Source: Actinomycetota bacterium (GTDB lineage Bacteria; Actinomycetota; Acidimicrobiia; Acidimicrobiales; CADCSY01). From it: a stretch of DNA of 10,905 nucleotides. The notes under the pieces were generated by a model. It did no database searches. It was not told the DNA's origin and saw nothing but the letters and a program-made list of their open reading frames with translations. Position 1 is the first letter of the stretch. Every line of letters begins with the position of its first letter. The DNA is taken from assembly GCA_019348335.1 (NCBI GenBank), contig JAHWJR010000031.1, positions 1-10,905 of the forward strand, in the 5' to 3' direction. Positions 7,351 through 10,905 of the stretch are shown here, piece by piece. Position numbers and translations under genes: made by a program.

Positions 7351-8262
7351 GTGACCAACGTCATCGTCACCACCACCATCAATGCGCCTACCAAAGCGGT
7401 GGAGCTCTTCGACGCCCTTCCCGGATGGGAACTGGTGGTGATCGGTGACCGCAAGACCCCCGATGACTACCGGCTTCAGCACGGTACGTACATCGGCGTC
7501 GCCGACCAGGAGAAGATCGACAAGGAGCTGTCCGACCTGATCGGCTGGAACTGCATCCAGCGTCGCAACTTCGGGTTGCTGGTCGCCCACCAGATGGGTG
7601 CCGAGATCGTTGCCGTGGTCGACGACGACAACATCCCGTACGAGGGCTGGGGTAGCGATCTGCTGCTCGGCCGGGAGGTGGAGGCCACTGTCTACCGCGC
7701 CGGGCTCCCGGCTTTCGACCCAGTCGGCGCTACCAACCACCCGCAGCTGTGGCACCGAGGCTATCCACTGCAGCTGCTTCCGCGCCGCGACTACTCCGAC
7801 AGCACCCGCACGATGGTCCGAGCTGACGTCCAGGCCGACTTCTGGGACGGCGACCCCGACATCGATGCTATCTGCCGGATGCAGTTCGCTCCCGACTGCC
7901 GGTTCGATCCCAACTGCTTCCCCATGGCGTCCGACGGCATCGGCCCGTTCAATTCGCAGAACACCTTTCTCTCCGCTCGCTGGCTTCCCGATTACTTCCT
8001 GTTCCCCCACGTCGGCCGCATGGACGACATCTGGGCCTCTTACTACCTCCAGGGCAAGGGGGCGCGAGTCGTCTACGGCAAGCCTTCGGTGTTCCAAGAG
8101 CGCAACCCGCACGACCTCGTGGTCGACATGAAGCGCGAATATCTCGGGTACGAGAACAACTTGGCCATCGTCGAGGCGGTGGCCGACGACCCCGAGGCCT
8201 TGCTCCGCTTCCTTCCTCGGGAGTCGCGAGCCGCCTTCGACCGGTACCGCAGCCACTTCTGA
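7351..8262 (+). CDS. STELLO/DUF288-like glycosyltransferase
   Basis: A 303-residue soluble protein with no signal peptide or membrane helix. Its segments match what I recall of the STELLO family (Pfam DUF288/PF03385): VTTTINAPTKA at 6-16, IGDRKTPDD at 31-39, IGWNCIQRRNFG at 64-75, VVDDDNIPYEGW at 89-100 with the Asp91-93 metal or nucleotide triad, and GRMDDIWASYYLQ at 222-234. STELLO proteins are best known as plant Golgi membrane proteins that affect cellulose synthesis; the bacterial members are catalytic-domain-only and, to my knowledge, uncharacterised. The start GTG at 7351 has a strong GAGGAGG ribosome site (7337-7343) with a 7-nt spacer that overlaps the GT2 stop codon, so it is probably translated more strongly than the GT2 gene. 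The gene ends facing the convergent SDR gene. It presumably uses a nucleotide sugar in the cytoplasm; donor and acceptor are unknown. Confidence 0.85.
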   Translation: MTNVIVTTTINAPTKAVELFDALPGWELVVIGDRKTPDDYRLQHGTYIGVADQEKIDKELSDLIGWNCIQRRNFGLLVAHQMGAEIVAVVDDDNIPYEGWGSDLLLGREVEATVYRAGLPAFDPVGATNHPQLWHRGYPLQLLPRRDYSDSTRTMVRADVQADFWDGDPDIDAICRMQFAPDCRFDPNCFPMASDGIGPFNSQNTFLSARWLPDYFLFPHVGRMDDIWASYYLQGKGARVVYGKPSVFQERNPHDLVVDMKREYLGYENNLAIVEAVADDPEALLRFLPRESRAAFDRYRSHF

Positions 8263-8289
8263 CCGCGGTGGCCGCGGCCGTAGTGGTCA
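8260..8289. terminator. Inverted repeat between convergent genes, possible bidirectional terminator
   Basis: The 24-nt gap between the two convergent genes holds CCGCGG-TGG-CCGCGG (8263-8277), a 6-bp GC stem with a 3-nt loop. It is nested in an outer TGACC/GGTCA pair (8260-8264 and 8285-8289) made from the two facing TGA stop codons. There is no T-run on either strand, so it is at most a weak intrinsic terminator. Confidence 0.3.
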
Positions 8290-9282
8290 GGCTGAGGTGC
8301 CCTCGAGGTGCTCGAGCGTCCGACTGATGCCTTCCTTGAGCGGGATGCACGGCGAGAAGCCGAAGGCACGTTGCTTGGTGGTGTCCCCGCCCCGGGCGAA
8401 GACGCCCTCCGGCTTGTCGGACATGCCGACGACACGTGGCTCGTAGCCGCAGGCCGCTGCCGCCTCGGCCGCCAACGCCTTCATGCTGGTGAAGATGCCG
8501 GTTGACAGGTTGAGAGCACTGCCGTCATCGATCTTGTCCATCGTCAGCAAAACGCCGCGGACGCAGTCGTCGATGTGGATGAAGTCACGCATCTGCTCGC
8601 CGCTTCCCCACACCACCAGCTCGGGTGCCCGCCGATGCTGCATGGCCCGCAGGCAGATGCTCGGGAAGGGATAGGTGAGATCCTGGTCCTCGCCGTAGCC
8701 GGAGAACGGTCGATAGGTGACTGACCGCAGGCCATGACGTTGGTAGGCGAGCCGCCCGAGGTACTCATGGGTCAGCTTGGCCCACCCATAGGAGAGGTCC
8801 GGCACGCCGAACGTCGGTGCATCGCCCTCGAAGCTGATGAGCTCCTCTTTGAGAAGCACGTAGTTCTCGGGCCGCTGGAGGCCGATGGGGTAGGCGGCGC
8901 TGGAACTGAAGCACACCGACTTGGCCGGGCGGGTCCTGGCTGCCCACTGCCAGTACGCGGCGTCGATCCCCAAGTCGTCTGCCACGGCGAGCGGGTTGGC
9001 CTCGATCACCGCGCGCCCGCCCACGATTGCCGCCAGGTGGAACGCGTAGTCGAAGTCGTCGTCGAGGCGCTCCTGGAAGAACTGGCGGCAGTCAACCGGC
9101 GTGAAGTTGAACTGCGGATGGTCGCGGGGCTCGAAGAAGGGCCAGCCGGCCGCCGGGTCGATCGCTCCAGTCAGCGGTGCCAGGCTGTCGACTGCGTGCA
9201 CCTCGTCGCCACGTTCGAGGAGCCGACGCACCAGGTGCCGACCCACGAACCCCGCCGCCCCCGTCACCAGTACCTTGGCCAC
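8287..9282 (-). CDS. NAD-dependent epimerase/dehydratase (extended SDR, GDP-sugar epimerase-like)
   Basis: A complete 331-residue extended SDR acting on nucleotide sugars in the cytoplasm. The Rossmann loop is VTGAAGFVG at about 6-14, with AVDS at about 30-33, SSSAAYP at about 126-132 and catalytic YGWAK at about 165-169. YRPFSGYGEDQD and VWGSGEQMRDFIHIDDCV in the C-terminal half resemble the substrate-binding segments of GDP-mannose 3,5-epimerase and GDP-fucose-synthase-like enzymes, so a GDP- or UDP-sugar is likely, but the reaction is unassigned. Two GTG codons lie six bases apart. AGGGAG (9292-9297) is 9 nt from the GTG at 9280-9282 but only 3 nt from the one at 9286-9288, so I prefer the former; the longer form adds two residues. 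The gene lies just downstream of the membrane glycosyltransferase gene and probably shares its transcript. It is not a close duplicate of the other SDR in the window. Confidence 0.9.
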   Translation of the reverse strand: MAKVLVTGAAGFVGRHLVRRLLERGDEVHAVDSLAPLTGAIDPAAGWPFFEPRDHPQFNFTPVDCRQFFQERLDDDFDYAFHLAAIVGGRAVIEANPLAVADDLGIDAAYWQWAARTRPAKSVCFSSSAAYPIGLQRPENYVLLKEELISFEGDAPTFGVPDLSYGWAKLTHEYLGRLAYQRHGLRSVTYRPFSGYGEDQDLTYPFPSICLRAMQHRRAPELVVWGSGEQMRDFIHIDDCVRGVLLTMDKIDDGSALNLSTGIFTSMKALAAEAAAACGYEPRVVGMSDKPEGVFARGGDTTKQRAFGFSPCIPLKEGISRTLEHLEGTSA

Positions 9283-10905
9283 GACCACCCGCTCCCTGTC
9301 GATCTTGTGGAGACCCTAGCGCCGGCCTGCCTCCGGCGGCGGAGCCAGGCTTTTTCCCCCACACGGCTTCATCTCGATCGCATGGTCGAAGCCCAGCACT
9401 TCGCCCTCTTCGTGGCAGCTGTCCCGCTCCCGTCGCCGAGCCAGCCAGCCAGCGGACGGCCAGGGCGACGACCAGCAACAAGACCAGCGGTTCTGTGTAC
9501 AGGCGGAAGCGATCGTTCTCTCCGACCTCGAGGAGGTTGCTCACGGCGACGACGTAGGCGACCGTCGACCAGAGGAAGCCCAGCAGGAGGGAGCTGTGGC
9601 CAGGACGTCGGCGACCGCGCCTGCGGCACAGCTCGATCGCTCCGCCGACCAGCGCGACGACATAGAGCACAACCGACAACCACCCGGTTCGAGGCGGCCC
9701 CTGCCGGTACTGCTGAGCCACGTCCGGGAAGCCCGAAATGGGGTCTCCGCTGGCCACGACACCATAGAAAAGGTGGTTGTACAGCCGGTTGTACTCGGCG
9801 ATGTGCGTACGGTTCTCGCGCAGAGTGAAGAAGTCGCTGGGCGGTCGAAAGAACAACTCCGTCGCGGTGGCCACGCCACGGGCGTAAGCGTCGGGACGCG
9901 TACGGAGTGTGCGCACCGCGTCGTCGAGGTACGCCTCGGACACCTCCGCGTAGAGGAGGTTGTTGTAGTTGGTCCGGGTCGTTCCGTCGGCGAAGGTCTT
10001 CACCTCCTCGTCGAGCACCGGAACGCCCGTCGTGGGCGCCGGCGGGACCACTCCTGCATAGCCGGGAACCGGCGCCTGCGGGGGGACCAAGGCGAGCGGT
10101 GAGAGCGCACCCTGGTCGACCATGGCCCGGCGCTCGGCCTCCGGGAGCTGGAAGGTCGTGATCTTCGCCAGGCTTATGCCCAGCGAGGTGCTGGACGTGA
10201 ACGAACCAGCGACGCGGAAGGTGTTGGCGTAAACGGCGACGATGGCCAGCAGGGGCACTGATGCGACGATGGCTACGTGCTTCCAGTCGGCGCGTCGGCG
10301 ATGTACCACCAGCACGGCGGTCCAGGCGAGGAACCAGACCAGCTGAAACATGCTCCTCGTCAGGACCAGCACACCGATCAGGCCGAAGAACACGGCGACG
10401 TGCCGAAGGCGATGGTCGTCCTCGTAGCGTTGCAGGGCGAGGACCGACAGGCACAGGAGCAGCACGACGAGGTAGTCGTAGTGCGCCCAGTTCTCGAAGA
10501 GGATGTTGGCCGGGCTCAGCGTCACGACGAGGGTGAGCAGCACGGCCAGGGAGCGTCGGAGGCCCAGGCGAACCAGCACAGTGAAGATGGTCAGCGCCAG
10601 CGAAAGCCCGGCGCCCAGGTAGACCAGGCGGAACACAGGCTGCTCCCAGGCTTGTGGCAAACGAAGCACCAACCCGATGAAGAGGTTGAACAGCGGGGGC
10701 TGAGCGTGGAGGTGAGTCAGGCTCCCGAAGAGGTTGTCGCGGAGCTCAGTGAGCTCGAGCACCTGGAAGCCGCTGACCAGAGGGTCGGTGTCGAACTGCA
10801 CGCCGGCGGCGGCGACGACCACCCTGGAGACGACGAACGCGACCACGACGACGAGCGCGCCGGGCCACCATGACGGGCGAGCCCCCGGTGGTCCGTCCCG
10901 GGGGC
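9092..10905 (-). CDS. Polytopic membrane glycosyltransferase-like protein, 5'-partial and probably frameshifted near its 3' end
   Basis: The frame is open from the right edge to a stop at 9092-9094. The first available start, GTG 10844-10846, falls inside TM1 (WWPGALVVVVAFVVSRVVV), and no start codon precedes it in the window, so the N-terminus lies beyond 10905. A first external loop holds QFDTDPL and HAQPPLFNLFIG, typical of GT-C/GT39-like transferases that use lipid-linked sugars. Many helices follow, then a long probably external region (about 9750-10220) and two final helices ending at LAVRWLAG near 9445. From there the frame changes character: third-position G+C drops to about half and the frame continues for 197 nt inside the downstream SDR gene. 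The +1 frame after the AGCC repeat instead gives a normal charged tail ending at a TAG (9316-9318), 33 nt before the SDR start. I infer a frameshift at the repeat; as written, the product carries an out-of-frame tail. Confidence 0.75.
   Translation of the reverse strand, partial: PRDGPPGARPSWWPGALVVVVAFVVSRVVVAAAGVQFDTDPLVSGFQVLELTELRDNLFGSLTHLHAQPPLFNLFIGLVLRLPQAWEQPVFRLVYLGAGLSLALTIFTVLVRLGLRRSLAVLLTLVVTLSPANILFENWAHYDYLVVLLLCLSVLALQRYEDDHRLRHVAVFFGLIGVLVLTRSMFQLVWFLAWTAVLVVHRRRADWKHVAIVASVPLLAIVAVYANTFRVAGSFTSSTSLGISLAKITTFQLPEAERRAMVDQGALSPLALVPPQAPVPGYAGVVPPAPTTGVPVLDEEVKTFADGTTRTNYNNLLYAEVSEAYLDDAVRTLRTRPDAYARGVATATELFFRPPSDFFTLRENRTHIAEYNRLYNHLFYGVVASGDPISGFPDVAQQYRQGPPRTGWLSVVLYVVALVGGAIELCRRRGRRRPGHSSLLLGFLWSTVAYVVAVSNLLEVGENDRFRLYTEPLVLLLVVALAVRWLAGSATGAGQLPRRGRSAGLRPCDRDEAVWGKKPGSAAGGRPALGSPQDRQGAGGRGQGTGDGGGGVRGSAPGASAPRTWRRGARSRQPGTADWSDRPGGRLALLRAPRPSAVQLHAG
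9439..9453. repeat. AGCC tetranucleotide tandem repeat (3.75 units) at the frameshift point
   Basis: Three full AGCC units plus AGC lie in the 3' end of the membrane glycosyltransferase gene (GGCT units in the coding direction, encoding the WLAG end of the last helix). Loss of one unit would end the protein at 9316-9318 and gain of one would end it at 9369-9371. The present length opens the frame through to 9092. The unit length is not a multiple of three, so any slippage changes the C-terminus. Confidence 0.6.

Noticed and set aside
7246..8256. 336-residue minus-strand open frame opposite the STELLO-like gene
   Set aside because: The plus strand encodes recognisable family motifs and has a strong ribosome site; the antisense frame has none.

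Overview
The window is very G+C-rich (about two thirds by eye), gene-dense and uses GTG starts throughout, which points to a high-GC actinobacterium; I cannot name the genus. Nothing in it looks like a phage, insertion sequence, CRISPR array, tRNA or rRNA. All nine genes fit one theme: assembly of a cell-surface polysaccharide or glycolipid, with nucleotide-sugar-modifying enzymes, cytoplasmic glycosyltransferases and large membrane glycosyltransferase-like proteins.

Left block (1-6343, all minus strand, read right to left): an FAD-dependent UDP-galactopyranose-mutase-like oxidoreductase (4769-6343), a DUF2142 membrane protein (3162-4772) and a polytopic GT-C/GT39-like membrane protein (1583-3169) are joined by 4- and 8-nt overlaps and should be translationally coupled. 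After a 168-nt gap come an extended SDR epimerase/dehydratase (377-1414) and the N-terminus of a GT4-type glycosyltransferase that leaves the window at base 1.

Middle (6344-8262): a 233-nt divergent intergenic region carries a candidate promoter in each direction. To its right, on the plus strand, are a short soluble GT2 enzyme (6577-7338), probably translated from a leaderless mRNA, and, 12 nt later, a STELLO/DUF288-like glycosyltransferase (7351-8262).

Right block (minus strand, converging on the GT2/STELLO pair): a second extended SDR (8287-9282) lies downstream of another polytopic membrane glycosyltransferase-like gene whose 5' end is outside the window. The latter gene appears frameshifted at an AGCC tandem repeat (9439-9453), so its frame runs on into the SDR gene.

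Working model (inference): the SDRs and the FAD enzyme prepare sugar nucleotides, the GT2 enzyme may make a polyprenyl-phosphate sugar, the GT4 and STELLO-like enzymes act on the cytoplasmic face, and the three membrane proteins transfer sugars outside the membrane from lipid carriers. The STELLO-like gene in this setting and the repeat-associated frameshift are the two most interesting points.
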